DNA from: Nocardia grenadensis NBRC 108939
Lineage (GTDB): Bacteria > Actinomycetota > Actinomycetes > Mycobacteriales > Mycobacteriaceae
Direction: 5' to 3'
NCBI RefSeq assembly: GCF_001613445.1
Contig: NZ_BDCJ01000003.1
Coordinates: 248,001-312,000 of the forward strand
DNA: 64,000 nt
Shown here: piece by piece, positions 52,571-61,217 of the stretch
Numbering within the stretch: the stretch's first letter is position 1
How the letters are laid out: the number at the start of each line of letters is the position of its first letter
Translations under genes and position numbers: made by a program
The notes under the pieces: model-generated
What the model was told of the DNA's origin: nothing
The model's database searches: none
Seen by the model: the letters and a program-made list of their open reading frames with translations, nothing else

Positions 52571-53356
52571 ATGGTATCCGCGGACCCCGGGGCCCTGCTG
52601 TCGGTGCGAGGTGTGACCAAGCACTACGGTGGCGTCACCGCTGTGGACCAGGTGGGTTTCGACCTGCCGGCCGGCCGGGTACTCGGCCTGGTCGGCCCCA
52701 ACGGCGCCGGAAAGACCACTTTGGTCGACTGCATCGTGGGCACTCAATCCGCCGACTCGGGAACAGTGCACGTGGATGGCTATGTCCTGCCCGCCGGGCC
52801 CACGGCACGTGCGCGTGCCGGACTCGCCCGGACATTCCAGCATCCACAGCTGGCCCTGGAACTCACCCCGATCGAGAACATCGTGCCCGGTATCGTCGGC
52901 CGGTCCCTCGGTTCCTACGGAGCATCTGTGCGGGCGTTCCTGCGCGGGCTCGCGGGCACGCCCCGCTCGGTACTCGACACCGCGGCCGCCGTGGCCGCGG
53001 AATACGCCGTCACCACCGACCGCGTCCCCACCGGCAGCCTCGGCCTGGGCTCCCAGCGGCTCGTCGAAATCGCCCGCGCAATGGCCGCGCGACCCAGGGT
53101 GCTGCTGCTCGACGAACCATTCGCCGGATCCGATACCGACGGGATCGCGGCGATCTCCCGCGCTGTCCGGCAGGTGCGTGACTCGGGACATTCGGTGGTG
53201 CTGGTGGATCACAATGTCGACCTGATCGCCGAACTCGCCGACTCGGTGGTACTGCTGGCCGACGGTGCCGTGGCGTTCACCGGCAGCCCGCAGGACTGTA
53301 TGCGCAGCGCCGAGATGCGTTCCGTGTACTTCGGTACCACTCAGGAGGCCCGATGA
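52571..53356 (+). CDS. Branched-chain-type ABC ATPase (LivG-like)
   Basis: About 261 residues. Walker A is GLVGPNGAGKTTLVDCIVG, the Q-loop ARTFQHPQLALEL. The signature region GSLGLGSQRLVEIARAMAAR deviates from LSGGQ. Walker B is RVLLLDEPFAGSD and the switch His VVLVDHNVDLIAELADSVVL. The C-terminal GSPQDCMRSAEMRSVYFGTT extension is the LivG type. ATG 52571 follows AGGAGGTGA at good spacing; an upstream GTG at 52562 overlaps the LivM stop. Confidence 0.9.
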   Translation: MVSADPGALLSVRGVTKHYGGVTAVDQVGFDLPAGRVLGLVGPNGAGKTTLVDCIVGTQSADSGTVHVDGYVLPAGPTARARAGLARTFQHPQLALELTPIENIVPGIVGRSLGSYGASVRAFLRGLAGTPRSVLDTAAAVAAEYAVTTDRVPTGSLGLGSQRLVEIARAMAARPRVLLLDEPFAGSDTDGIAAISRAVRQVRDSGHSVVLVDHNVDLIAELADSVVLLADGAVAFTGSPQDCMRSAEMRSVYFGTTQEAR

Positions 53357-54054
53357 TCACCACCCGCGGAGTCGGTGTCCGCTACGGAAAGGCCGTCGCG
53401 GTCCGGGAGACGGCACTCGAGGCGCGGTCCGGGGAGGTCACGGCGGTCGTCGGGCCGAACGGCGCCGGTAAGTCGAGCCTGCTGTCCGCGCTGTTCGGCA
53501 GTACACCGGCGACCGGAACCGTCCTAGTCGACGACAACGACCTCAGTGGCGCGTCCGCTCAGAAGAGGCTGCGCGCCGGGATCGCGTTCGTCCCGCAGGG
53601 GCGGCAGCTGTTCCCGCGTCTGACGGTTCGGGAGAACCTGGAGATCGGGGCGCGGCTGCTGGGCGCCCGCAACGACGTACTCGATACGGCATTCGAACGG
53701 TTCCCGATTCTGCGGACGCGGTCGAAACAGCTCGCCGGTGTCCTCTCCGGCGGGGAGCAACAGATGCTGCTGCTCGCCCGGGCCCTGCTGGTGCGGCCGC
53801 GCGCGCTGCTGCTCGACGAGATGACCACCGGGCTCTCCCCCAAGCTCGCCGGAGAACTGCTCGAACACGTACGTGGCCTCGCGGATTCGGGAATCACCGT
53901 GCTCGTGGCCGAACCGGCGCTGTACCGGGTGGCCGGGATCGTCGACCGCGGGTACGTCATGATCCGGGGCTCCCTTTCCGCACCACAGGACGACACCGAC
54001 GAACTCGACACCGCCTACCGAGCCGCCCTGGGAATGCTCGAGGAAGCTCTGTGA
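53353..54054 (+). CDS. Branched-chain-type ABC ATPase (LivF-like)
   Basis: A 233-residue ATPase with Walker A VVGPNGAGKSSLLSALFG, Q-loop AFVPQGRQLFPRLTVREN, signature VLSGGEQQMLLLARALLVRP, Walker B ALLLDEMTTGLSPKLAGEL and, instead of the usual switch His, an E-P in VLVAEPALYRVAGIVDRGYV (LivF proteins often have E-Q/E-H here). It overlaps the LivG stop (ATGA) and the ligase start (GTGA). Confidence 0.9.
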   Translation: MITTRGVGVRYGKAVAVRETALEARSGEVTAVVGPNGAGKSSLLSALFGSTPATGTVLVDDNDLSGASAQKRLRAGIAFVPQGRQLFPRLTVRENLEIGARLLGARNDVLDTAFERFPILRTRSKQLAGVLSGGEQQMLLLARALLVRPRALLLDEMTTGLSPKLAGELLEHVRGLADSGITVLVAEPALYRVAGIVDRGYVMIRGSLSAPQDDTDELDTAYRAALGMLEEAL

Positions 54055-55679
54055 TGGAACACGTGTCCTTGGCCGATCTCCCCGGATTCACAGCGGATCC
54101 GGAGGCATACACCGACCACTCGGTGAGCGACCTGGTCCGCCATTGGGCCCGCACCCGCGCGGATGAACCCGCCTACATCAGCCCTGCCGGAACCACCACC
54201 TGGGCCGATTACGACCGCCTCGCCGATCGGGTCTGCGCGGCGCTGCTCTCGCTCGGCGAGATTCCTGCGGTCGCGGTGTATCTGCCCGACACCGTGGAGT
54301 TCCACGGCACGCTCGTCGGCGCCTACCGCGCGGGTGTTCGCGCGGTCGCCGTCGGCGCCCGGTCCGGCCCGGCGGAAGTCGCGCATCTGATGTCGGCTTC
54401 GGGGTCGACCGTGCTGGTCACCGTCCGCGAGAACCGGGGTGTCCCGGTATCGGACCTGGTGGCAGAACTGCGGTCGCGCAACGCGGCCCCGGCGCACCTG
54501 GTGATCGTCGACGGGCCGCGAGTCATCACCGACAGCGCCGTGGGGCGCGCGGGCCACCCGGCACCGGTCCGGGAGTTCTCGGTGGACGATGTATGCCTGC
54601 TCAACAGCACGTCCGGCACCACGGGCCGGCCGAAACTCGTCATGCAGACCCAGCGACGATGGAGTGCGTTCGCCGCGATCGCCTGCCGGAACGCGGAGAT
54701 GGACGCCCGGGAGGTCGTAGCCGCGTTCGTACCCGCGCCGTTCGGTTTCGGGCTGTGGACCTCACATTTCCTGCCCGCTCTCCTGGGCCGCCCGGCGTTG
54801 GTGATGCACCGCTTCGACCCGGCGGTCGCCATCGATCTGATGGCCGAGTATCGTGCCACGATTCTGGCCTGTGTGAGCACCCAGTTCCGGATGATGCTGC
54901 AGACCCCGGACCGAGCGGTGGCCCGGGCCGAGACGCTGCGAGTCATGTTCACCGGCGGTGAGGCCGTGCCCCACGCCGAGGCCCGGCGTTTCGAGGAAGC
55001 CACCGGCGCGCTGGTCCTCCAGTTCTACGGCTCCAACGAAACCGGCGCGGCGAGCGCGACCACCGTCCAGGACGACGACGAGACCCGGCTCGGCACCGGT
55101 GGCCGGCTCATCGAGGCGATGAACGTCCGCATCCTCGACGACGGCACCACGGGTCCGGGCGTCCGGCGCGGGCAACCGGCGGTCCGCGGGCCCCTCATGT
55201 CCCCCGGTTACTGGAACGACGACGCCGCCAACGCCGAACTCTTCACCGACGACGGCTGGATCCGGCTCGGCGATATCGTCGAAGTCGACGACTCCGACCG
55301 GCTGCGCGTGGTGGGCCGGCTGGCGGACCTGATCATCCGCGGCGGCAAGAACATCTCCGCGCTGGAAGTGGAGGATTTCATCCGTGAACATCCCGCGGTG
55401 GAAATGGTCGCCGCGGTCGGCGTCCCCGATCCGCTGTTCGGGGAGCGGCTGTGCGCGGCGGTGACACTGACTCCGGGGACCGATCGGCTGTCGCTCGCGG
55501 ACCTCAACACCTGGCTGCGCGCCCAGGGCATCACTCGGGAGTACCTGCCGGAACGGCTGCGCGTGCTGGAGAGCATGCCGTTGGCGCCCGGCGGCAAGAT
55601 CGCCAAAGCACAGGTCGAGCAGTTGGTCGGGACGAATGGAGGAGATGACGACTATGACGGACGACCCAACCGCCGGTGA
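54051..55679 (+). CDS. Acyl-CoA ligase (AMP-binding, ANL superfamily)
   Basis: A 542-residue adenylate-forming enzyme. Core motifs: A3 LLNSTSGTTGRPKLVMQTQR, A5 LQFYGSNETGAASATT, A7 WIRLGDIVEVDDSDRLRVVG, the hinge/A8 RLADLIIRGGKNISALEVED and A10 PLAPGGKIAKAQVEQL with the catalytic Lys. It should activate a carboxylic acid imported by the upstream transporter as its CoA thioester; the substrate may be an aromatic or alicyclic acid. The start is GTG 54051 (GTGA overlap with LivF) or ATG 54054. Confidence 0.88.
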   Translation: MMEHVSLADLPGFTADPEAYTDHSVSDLVRHWARTRADEPAYISPAGTTTWADYDRLADRVCAALLSLGEIPAVAVYLPDTVEFHGTLVGAYRAGVRAVAVGARSGPAEVAHLMSASGSTVLVTVRENRGVPVSDLVAELRSRNAAPAHLVIVDGPRVITDSAVGRAGHPAPVREFSVDDVCLLNSTSGTTGRPKLVMQTQRRWSAFAAIACRNAEMDAREVVAAFVPAPFGFGLWTSHFLPALLGRPALVMHRFDPAVAIDLMAEYRATILACVSTQFRMMLQTPDRAVARAETLRVMFTGGEAVPHAEARRFEEATGALVLQFYGSNETGAASATTVQDDDETRLGTGGRLIEAMNVRILDDGTTGPGVRRGQPAVRGPLMSPGYWNDDAANAELFTDDGWIRLGDIVEVDDSDRLRVVGRLADLIIRGGKNISALEVEDFIREHPAVEMVAAVGVPDPLFGERLCAAVTLTPGTDRLSLADLNTWLRAQGITREYLPERLRVLESMPLAPGGKIAKAQVEQLVGTNGGDDDYDGRPNRR

Positions 55680-56502
55680 TCTCGGCAGACGCACTGCGAT
55701 CGTCACCGGCGCCGCGCGAGGACAAGGCCGCGCGATCGCGCGGGCACTGGCCCGGCGGGGTGCCACCGTATGGCTCGCGGACCTCTGCGCGCCGAGCGAT
55801 ACCGCCCCCTACCCGCTGGCCACCGAGCACGATCTGACCGAAACGGCGCGGCTGATCGACGCGGACGGCGGCGTCTGCCACACCGGCCTGCTCGACGTCC
55901 GCGATTCCGCCGCCGTCACAGCGTTCGCCCGGACCGTTGCCGCACAGACCGGCAGTATCGACATACTCGTCACCTCCGCGGGCATCGTCGGCTTCGCGCC
56001 GGTCACCGAACTCTCCGACACCATGTGGGCCGATATGCTCGCCACCAACCTGACCGGCACCTTCCACTGTCTCCGGGCGGTACTCCCCCATATGACCACC
56101 GGCTGGGGCCGGATCGTCGCCATCTCCTCGATGAGCGGCCGGCAGGGCACCCCGAACCTCGCCCACTACTCGGCGTCGAAATGGGGGGTGATCGGGCTCG
56201 TCAAATCTGTCGCCCTCGAATACGCGGAACGTGGGATCACCGCGAATATCGTATGCCCCACCAATGTGGACACCCCGATGCTCCACAATCTGGCCCTGTA
56301 CTCGCTGTTCGCCCCCGATCTCGACCACCCCTCCCGCGACGACGTCGAAGAGCGCTACGCGCGGATGAGCCCCATGCGGATCCCGTGGTGCCCGCCGGAA
56401 GCGATCGCCGCCGCGGTCGGCCATCTTGTCGGCGAGAGCGGGCGCTATGTGACCGGAACGGTACTCGACGTGGGGTTGGGGGGCACTGCCCGGATGCCGT
56501 GA
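55654..56502 (+). CDS. SDR of the mycofactocin-coupled type
   Basis: About 282 residues. The cofactor site TAIVTGAARGQGRAIARALA and VWLADLCAPSDTAPYPLATE have the G-A-A-R-G-Q-G-R and long acidic-loop P-L-A-T signatures of mycofactocin-associated SDRs, which bind NAD(H) non-exchangeably. Catalytic residues are Ser in VAISSMSGRQGT and Y-S-A-S-K in LAHYSASKWGVIG; CPTNVDTPMLHN is also typical. It likely oxidises an alcohol in the pathway served by the importer and ligase. Several in-frame ATGs (55636, 55645, 55654) follow GGAGG; the last gives the best length. It overlaps the ligase. Confidence 0.82.
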   Translation: MTDDPTAGDLGRRTAIVTGAARGQGRAIARALARRGATVWLADLCAPSDTAPYPLATEHDLTETARLIDADGGVCHTGLLDVRDSAAVTAFARTVAAQTGSIDILVTSAGIVGFAPVTELSDTMWADMLATNLTGTFHCLRAVLPHMTTGWGRIVAISSMSGRQGTPNLAHYSASKWGVIGLVKSVALEYAERGITANIVCPTNVDTPMLHNLALYSLFAPDLDHPSRDDVEERYARMSPMRIPWCPPEAIAAAVGHLVGESGRYVTGTVLDVGLGGTARMP

Positions 56503-56540
56503 CCTGCGGCGCCGCGAAGCGAAGGCTCCGGAAGGTCGTT

Positions 56541-56554
56541 GTTCTCGCGAGAAC
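56541..56554. promoter_or_regulatory. 14-bp perfect palindrome before the mycolyltransferase-like gene
   Basis: GTTCTCGCGAGAAC is a perfect palindrome followed by an A/T run (GGAAAAATTT), 102 bases before the GTG start of the esterase gene. It could be an operator or a short terminator stem of the transport operon. Confidence 0.35.
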
Positions 56555-56655
56555 GGAAAAATTTAGGAGATGCTCTGTGCGGCGCGCGAGCGAATCCGGA
56601 TCGCTTCGGTAGCGTCCTCACCCGACCGGTATCCGAGACCAATGAGGAGTAGCGG

Positions 56656-57639
56656 GTGCGAACGCAGAGTCGGTGGGTGGTGCGGAAGCGGCTGCGCAGA
56701 GTCGCTGCGGTCGTTGCGTCGATGGTCCTGACCACCTGCGTGGGCGGGGCAGTGGTCAGCGCGGCCCCGATCGGCACCCCGGTGCTGCGGGCCCCGGCGG
56801 GCGGCTATCAAGAACTTCTCGTGCCGTCCGGTATGGGACCGATCAAGGTCCAGGTGCAATGGGCGGCGCGCGGTGGTAGTGCGGCGCTCTACGTGCTCGA
56901 CGGCCTCCGCGCGCCGGCCGATCACAGTCAGTGGACCAGTGATACCGACGCCCTGCGGCAGTTCGCGGGCGACAATGTCACCGTGGTGTTCCCGGTCGGC
57001 GGCCGTTCCAGTTTCTACACCGACTGGTACCGGCCCAGCGGGACCAACGGCCAGACGGAAACCTACAAGTGGGAAACCTTCCTCACCCGTGAATTGCCCG
57101 ACTTCCTGGCCGGATACGGGGTGTCGCGGACGAACAAGGCCATCGTCGGCGCCTCCATGGGCGGCGGGGCCGCTCTGACATTGGCCGCGTACCACCGCGA
57201 CCAGTTCCGGTTCGCCGGATCGTTCTCCGGATTCCTGAATCCGACCTTCCCCATGTGGAACGAAGCGGTCCGCGCCGCGATGTGGGACGAGGGCCGATTC
57301 AATGTGGACGATATGTGGGGCCCGGTCGGCGACCCCGCCTGGAGCCGCAACGATCCCACCGTGCAGGCCGAACTCCTGCGCGGCCTGCCGATGTACGTCT
57401 CGGCCGGCAACGGCGGCCCCGGGGCTCCCGATGTGCCGTACGGCGTCGGCAACACGGTGAACGCCATGGGACTGGAGGCGATAGCCGCGGTGGGCACGCA
57501 GATCTTCCGCGACAGGGTCGCGGCGCTGGGCATCCCGGCCCGTATCGACATCGTCGACGGCACCCACACCTGGCCCTACTGGGGCCGGGCACTCGCCACC
57601 GCCCGCCCGATGATCCTGGATGTACTCGGGGCCCATTGA
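56656..57639 (+). CDS. Secreted mycolyltransferase/esterase of the antigen 85 family
   Basis: A 327-residue exported alpha/beta hydrolase. A Sec signal follows a basic N-terminus (RRVAAVVASMVLTTCVGGAV, cleavage near SAAP). The fold matches Ag85: PVLRAPAGGYQELLVPSGMG, LDGLRAPADHSQWTSDTDAL, VVFPVGGRSSFYTDWYRPSG, the elbow IVGASMGGGAALTLA (Ser167), FAGSFSGFLNPTFPMW and the His in DGTHTWPYWGRAL. Ag85-type enzymes move mycolic acids onto trehalose or arabinogalactan, so this supports a mycolate-producing host. GTG 56656 follows GAGGAG. Confidence 0.87.
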   Translation: MRTQSRWVVRKRLRRVAAVVASMVLTTCVGGAVVSAAPIGTPVLRAPAGGYQELLVPSGMGPIKVQVQWAARGGSAALYVLDGLRAPADHSQWTSDTDALRQFAGDNVTVVFPVGGRSSFYTDWYRPSGTNGQTETYKWETFLTRELPDFLAGYGVSRTNKAIVGASMGGGAALTLAAYHRDQFRFAGSFSGFLNPTFPMWNEAVRAAMWDEGRFNVDDMWGPVGDPAWSRNDPTVQAELLRGLPMYVSAGNGGPGAPDVPYGVGNTVNAMGLEAIAAVGTQIFRDRVAALGIPARIDIVDGTHTWPYWGRALATARPMILDVLGAH

Positions 57640-57973
57640 CGGTAGCCGACCAGACGTCCGGAACCGGTCGTATCTTCACTGCGGACGGCCGCGGGTCCGG
57701 GCCGGGGGCCGACTTCGCACCCGGACCGGACCGGGCGGCGCAGCCACTCGGCCACTGAACCGGTTACGTTCTCCCGGTGCTGCCGACATCGAACTCCAGG
57801 ACATCCGGCGGCCCGACGAAAGCAGGTACGGATTCCGCTCCCCGCTCTGGCGCGTCGAGTGCCTACGCGGCCGTTACGGTGCGGGTGCAGCACGGATCCG
57901 CAATGGTTGCCGCGGGTAAACTGCGGAGTCACGCAGGGGTCTGGTGCAGTAGGTACGACCATGGAGTTCGATC
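57640..57973. other. Intergenic region
   Basis: About 330 bases between two plus-strand genes. No protein frame or RNA gene is supported; a tRNA-like stretch was considered and rejected. Confidence 0.35.
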
Positions 57974-58795
57974 ATGCACATCCATGCCGCCGACACCGCG
58001 GGCGAATCGGCCGATATCGAACTCCGCGTCTACGCCGAGCTGAACGATTTCCTACCCCCGCGTTCCCGGTTCTCGGTGTTGCAGCGGCCCGTACGGCCCC
58101 ATCAAACCGTGAAGGACATCGTCGAGGCGGCCGGTATCCCACACACCGAAATCGACCTGCTGCTGGTGAACGGGGAATCCGTCGATTTCGGACACCACCC
58201 CGGCCCGGGCGACCGGCTCGCCGTCTACCCGGTGTTCGAGAGCCTCGACATCGGCGCGCTGACCCGGGTGCGCCCGCGCCCGCTGCGTGAACCGCGCCTG
58301 CTCGTCGATGTCAATCTCGGGGGCGCCGCTCGGCTGCTACGACTGATGGGCCTCGATGTCCGCTGCGACTTCGACGCCCAGGACGCGCAACTCGCCGAGA
58401 TCGCCCTGGACGACCGTCGCATCCTGCTCACCAGGGACCGCGGCCTGCTCGCCCGCCGCATCGTGACCCACGGCCTCTTCGTGCGTGCCGACCTTCCGAT
58501 CGACCAGGTAGTGGAGGTGATCGACCGCCTCGACCTGTCCAACCGGCTGGACCCGCTCACCCGCTGCCTACGCTGCGGCGCACACCTGGCGGACGTGGCG
58601 AAGGCCGACGTGATCGACCTGCTTCCTCCTCTCACCCGCCGCGGGCACGACACCTTCCGCCGATGCACCGGCTGCGCACGTGTGTACTGGGCGGGCACTC
58701 ACCAGGACCGTCTCGAAGAACTCGTCGCCCGCATCATGTCCAAGATCCGGAGGCCCTCTCCACCTGAGGTCGCCCGCGTTGCGGGCACTCGGTGA
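57974..58795 (+). CDS. Mut7-C RNase-fold protein with ubiquitin-like N-terminal domain
   Basis: 273 residues. Residues 1-95 are a ubiquitin-like/ThiS-type domain (LRVYAELNDFLPPRSRFSVL, KDIVEAAGIPHTEIDLLLVN, HPGPGDRLAVYPVFESLDIG). The remainder is the Mut7-C domain, a PIN-like nuclease fold: RLLVDVNLGGAARLLRLMGL, ALDDRRILLTRDRGLLARRI with the acidic D/D-R residues. A C-terminal zinc ribbon is formed by CLRC and CTGC. It probably cuts RNA, but no substrate is known and no partner antitoxin is adjacent. ATG 57974 follows GGAGTTCGATC. Confidence 0.83.
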   Translation: MHIHAADTAGESADIELRVYAELNDFLPPRSRFSVLQRPVRPHQTVKDIVEAAGIPHTEIDLLLVNGESVDFGHHPGPGDRLAVYPVFESLDIGALTRVRPRPLREPRLLVDVNLGGAARLLRLMGLDVRCDFDAQDAQLAEIALDDRRILLTRDRGLLARRIVTHGLFVRADLPIDQVVEVIDRLDLSNRLDPLTRCLRCGAHLADVAKADVIDLLPPLTRRGHDTFRRCTGCARVYWAGTHQDRLEELVARIMSKIRRPSPPEVARVAGTR

Positions 58796-58974
58796 CCGAC
58801 GACTTCCCCGGCCTTCTGATCGGCTCGGCGCCCGACCGATGCGCATCGGCATCGCCCGGGCACTCGCACCGGACCCGTTTCCCGGTTGTCGATTCCGCCT
58901 TCCGTTCGGCCCGGCGCGGCGTTTCGGCGGCACCGCCGGAGTCATCCGCCGACCACCCCACGCCGGGCCCCGGC

Positions 58975-59277
58975 TCAGTCGTCCGGTTCGACCGACAGCA
59001 CCGTGGCCGTGCTCATATCGACCGTCACCTCGTAGCCGGCGCCGTCACGGGTCCGGAGGTCGACCTCCAACTCGGGGGCACCGCCGGACAGGTCGACCTC
59101 GACGGACTCGACCGTCGCCCCCATCAGTGCCTGCCGTGCCGCTTCCAGCGACTGCTGGTCTTCGGGCGCCGGCTGCGCGGTTGCCGCGGCGGAACCACCC
59201 CAGACGATGATCGCCGCGAGGGCTGAGCCTGCCCACAAACGACGTACCCCGCCGCTGTGGTGACCGATCGTGTACAT
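58975..59277 (-). CDS. Small secreted PepSY-like protein
   Basis: About 100 residues. A signal peptide (VRRLWAGSALAAIIVWGGSA, cleavage near TAQPA) precedes one small domain: LEAARQALMGATVESVEVDL, then ELEVDLRTRDGAGYEVTVDM and ATVLSVEPDD. The final strand and the D-x-x-T/A-G-x-V-L pattern are typical of PepSY domains, which are thought to inhibit or chaperone peptidases at the surface. ATG 59277 follows GAGGAGGACTCGTTG. It is a single-gene unit. Confidence 0.72.
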   Translation of the reverse strand: MYTIGHHSGGVRRLWAGSALAAIIVWGGSAAATAQPAPEDQQSLEAARQALMGATVESVEVDLSGGAPELEVDLRTRDGAGYEVTVDMSTATVLSVEPDD

Positions 59278-59788
59278 CAACGAGTCCTCCTCGATATATC
59301 GGTAGCCGGATCCGCGATTCCGCGGTTACCGCATATTGCGCTGTTTACGCTGGTAGGACGTATTGCGCATGCAGAACTACCCACTCCGGGACGGTCTACA
59401 CGCCTTCCGCATCGCGGCGTGCAATCGGCGCCCAGAGGAAGTAGGAGCCCCCCGCGGGTTCCCCCGGCCGGTGGCAGAACCCGCGAGACCGGCGGGGCAT
59501 CGCGTAGACGAACGCCCGGCTCCGTTCAGGTGCCAAAACCTGTCACAGCGCCGAGGCGGCATCGCTGCCATGACGGCCTTCCTTCGGAGTCGTGAGGACA
59601 ACGTGCGCGATCCCGATTCCAGGAGCGCTTGCAGTCACCTTCGATGGCAATCGGATCGCCGCCCGGCTTGCCGCCGAACCATGCCATCGGACAACCATTT
59701 CCGCTGTACAGAGAGTTATCTGAAGTACTGGACAACGAATTCGCAGCGTTGGACACTAGAGCAATATGCTATCGAAGGGGTGATTCGG
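59278..59788. other. Intergenic region upstream of the LysM-esterase gene
   Basis: About 510 bases. Near the 3' end TATGCT (59765-59770) could be a -10 box for the LysM-esterase gene. The long open frame that precedes that gene in phase has no domain similarity and is not supported as coding. Confidence 0.35.
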
Positions 59789-61162
59789 ATGGTAAGAACA
59801 CATATGGTCGTCGCGGGGGAAACGTTGCCGGACTTGGCATTGCGCTTCTATGGTGACGCGGGTCTACACCCACTGATCGCCACCGCCGGCGCGATCACCG
59901 ACCCCGACACCCTCGATATCGGGCAACAGTTGATCATCCCCGCTTTCACCAGGTACGAGGCCGTCGCCGGAGATACATTGCCGGACCTGGCATTCCGGTT
60001 CTACGGCGATGCGGGACTACACCGACTGATCACCACCGCCGGCGCGATCACCGACCCCGACACCCTCGACGTCGGGCAAGAACTGATCATTCCCGAGATC
60101 ACGAGATACAAGGTTCGCGCGGGGGACACGGTGCCGGACTTGGCGTTGCGCTTCTACGGCGACCCCTCCTTCGCCCCGTTGATCACCGCCGTCAACGACC
60201 TCGCCGACCCCGACGCCATCGGCGCCGGAGAAGTACTGGTGATATTCGCCGGGCGCAGCGACGGATTCGGACTCACGATCGTGGACCGCAACGAGAGCGA
60301 CCCTCGTATGTGGTACTACCGGTTCCAGACCAGTGCGATCGGCTGGAACCCAGGGGTCAACGTCCTGCTCCCCGACGACTACCTGACCAGTGGACGCACC
60401 TACCCTGTTCTCTACCTCTTCCATGGCGGCGGCGAGGACTTCCGCCAGTTCGACTTCCTGGGTATTCGCGACCTGACCGCCGGTAAGCCGATCATCGTCG
60501 TGATGCCCGACGGCGGGCGCGCGGGCTGGTACTCCAACCCGGTCGGCTCGTTCGTCGGCCCACGCAACTGGGAGACCTTCCACATCGCCCAACTGCTCCC
60601 CTGGATCGACGCGAATTTCCGGACCTATGCCGAATACGACGGCCGCGCGGTCGCCGGGTTCTCGATGGGCGGCTTCGGTGCGCTGAAATACACGGCCAAG
60701 TACTACGGCCACTTCGCCTCGGTCAGCAGCCATTCCGGCCCGGCCAGTCTGCGTCGCGATTTCGGCCTGGTCGTCCACTGGGCGAACCTGTCCTCGGCCG
60801 CTGTGGAACTGGGCGGCGGCACGGTCTACGGCGCGCCGTTCTGGAACCAGGCCAGGGTCAGCGCCGACAACCCCATCGAGCGGATCGACAGCTACCGGAA
60901 CAAGCGGATCTTCCTCGTCGCCGGCACCAGCCCGGACCCGATCGACTGGTTCGACAGCGTCAACGAGACCCAGGTACTGGCCGGCCAGCGGGAGTTCCGC
61001 GCCCGCCTGCGCGACGCCGGGATCCCGCACGAATGGTACGAGGCGTCCGGCGGTCACGTCTTCCGGCCGGAGATGTTCACCATCGACCTCGACGGCATCC
61101 TCGCCCGGCTGCGCCCCGCGGCAACCGTCTCGTCCTCGAGTGCGCTGCCGGGGGCTGCGTGA
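59789..61162 (+). CDS. Three LysM-type repeats fused to an Ag85/esterase-D-like hydrolase
   Basis: About 457 residues. Residues 5-150 are three LysM-type repeats, each with V-x-A-G-D/E-T-x-P-D-L-A-x-R-F-Y-G-D and ending in a G-x-x-L-x-I-P or V-I strand; the first two are nearly identical. Residues ~160-450 are an esterase of the antigen 85/S-formylglutathione-hydrolase-like group: NVLLPDDYLTSGRTYPVLYL, FHGGGEDF, IIVVMPDGGRAGWYSN, the elbow AVAGFSMGGFGALKYTA (Ser near 292) and ASGGHVFRPEMF (His). LysM would tether it to peptidoglycan, yet no signal peptide precedes it. ATG 59789 follows GAAGGGG. Confidence 0.8.
   Translation: MVRTHMVVAGETLPDLALRFYGDAGLHPLIATAGAITDPDTLDIGQQLIIPAFTRYEAVAGDTLPDLAFRFYGDAGLHRLITTAGAITDPDTLDVGQELIIPEITRYKVRAGDTVPDLALRFYGDPSFAPLITAVNDLADPDAIGAGEVLVIFAGRSDGFGLTIVDRNESDPRMWYYRFQTSAIGWNPGVNVLLPDDYLTSGRTYPVLYLFHGGGEDFRQFDFLGIRDLTAGKPIIVVMPDGGRAGWYSNPVGSFVGPRNWETFHIAQLLPWIDANFRTYAEYDGRAVAGFSMGGFGALKYTAKYYGHFASVSSHSGPASLRRDFGLVVHWANLSSAAVELGGGTVYGAPFWNQARVSADNPIERIDSYRNKRIFLVAGTSPDPIDWFDSVNETQVLAGQREFRARLRDAGIPHEWYEASGGHVFRPEMFTIDLDGILARLRPAATVSSSSALPGAA
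59805..60110 (+). repeat. Tandem intragenic repeat encoding LysM units 1 and 2
   Basis: The DNA of the first two LysM-type units is nearly the same. For example GCCGGCGCGATCACCGACCC occurs at about 59886 and again at about 60039, and the flanking bases also match, so the period is about 153 bases. The third unit is more diverged. This indicates recent unit duplication. Confidence 0.6.
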
Positions 61163-61217
61163 ACAACCGTGTCACTCGAGGGAGCCGCACCGATCCGGAT
61201 CCGGCTGCGGGGTCGCG

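Noticed and set aside
57690..57780. tRNA-Ser-like stretch (minus strand GTGGCCGAGTGGCTGCG)
   Set aside because: There is no matching acceptor stem, anticodon arm or T-arm (GTTCGAATC) downstream, so the resemblance to a D-arm is chance.
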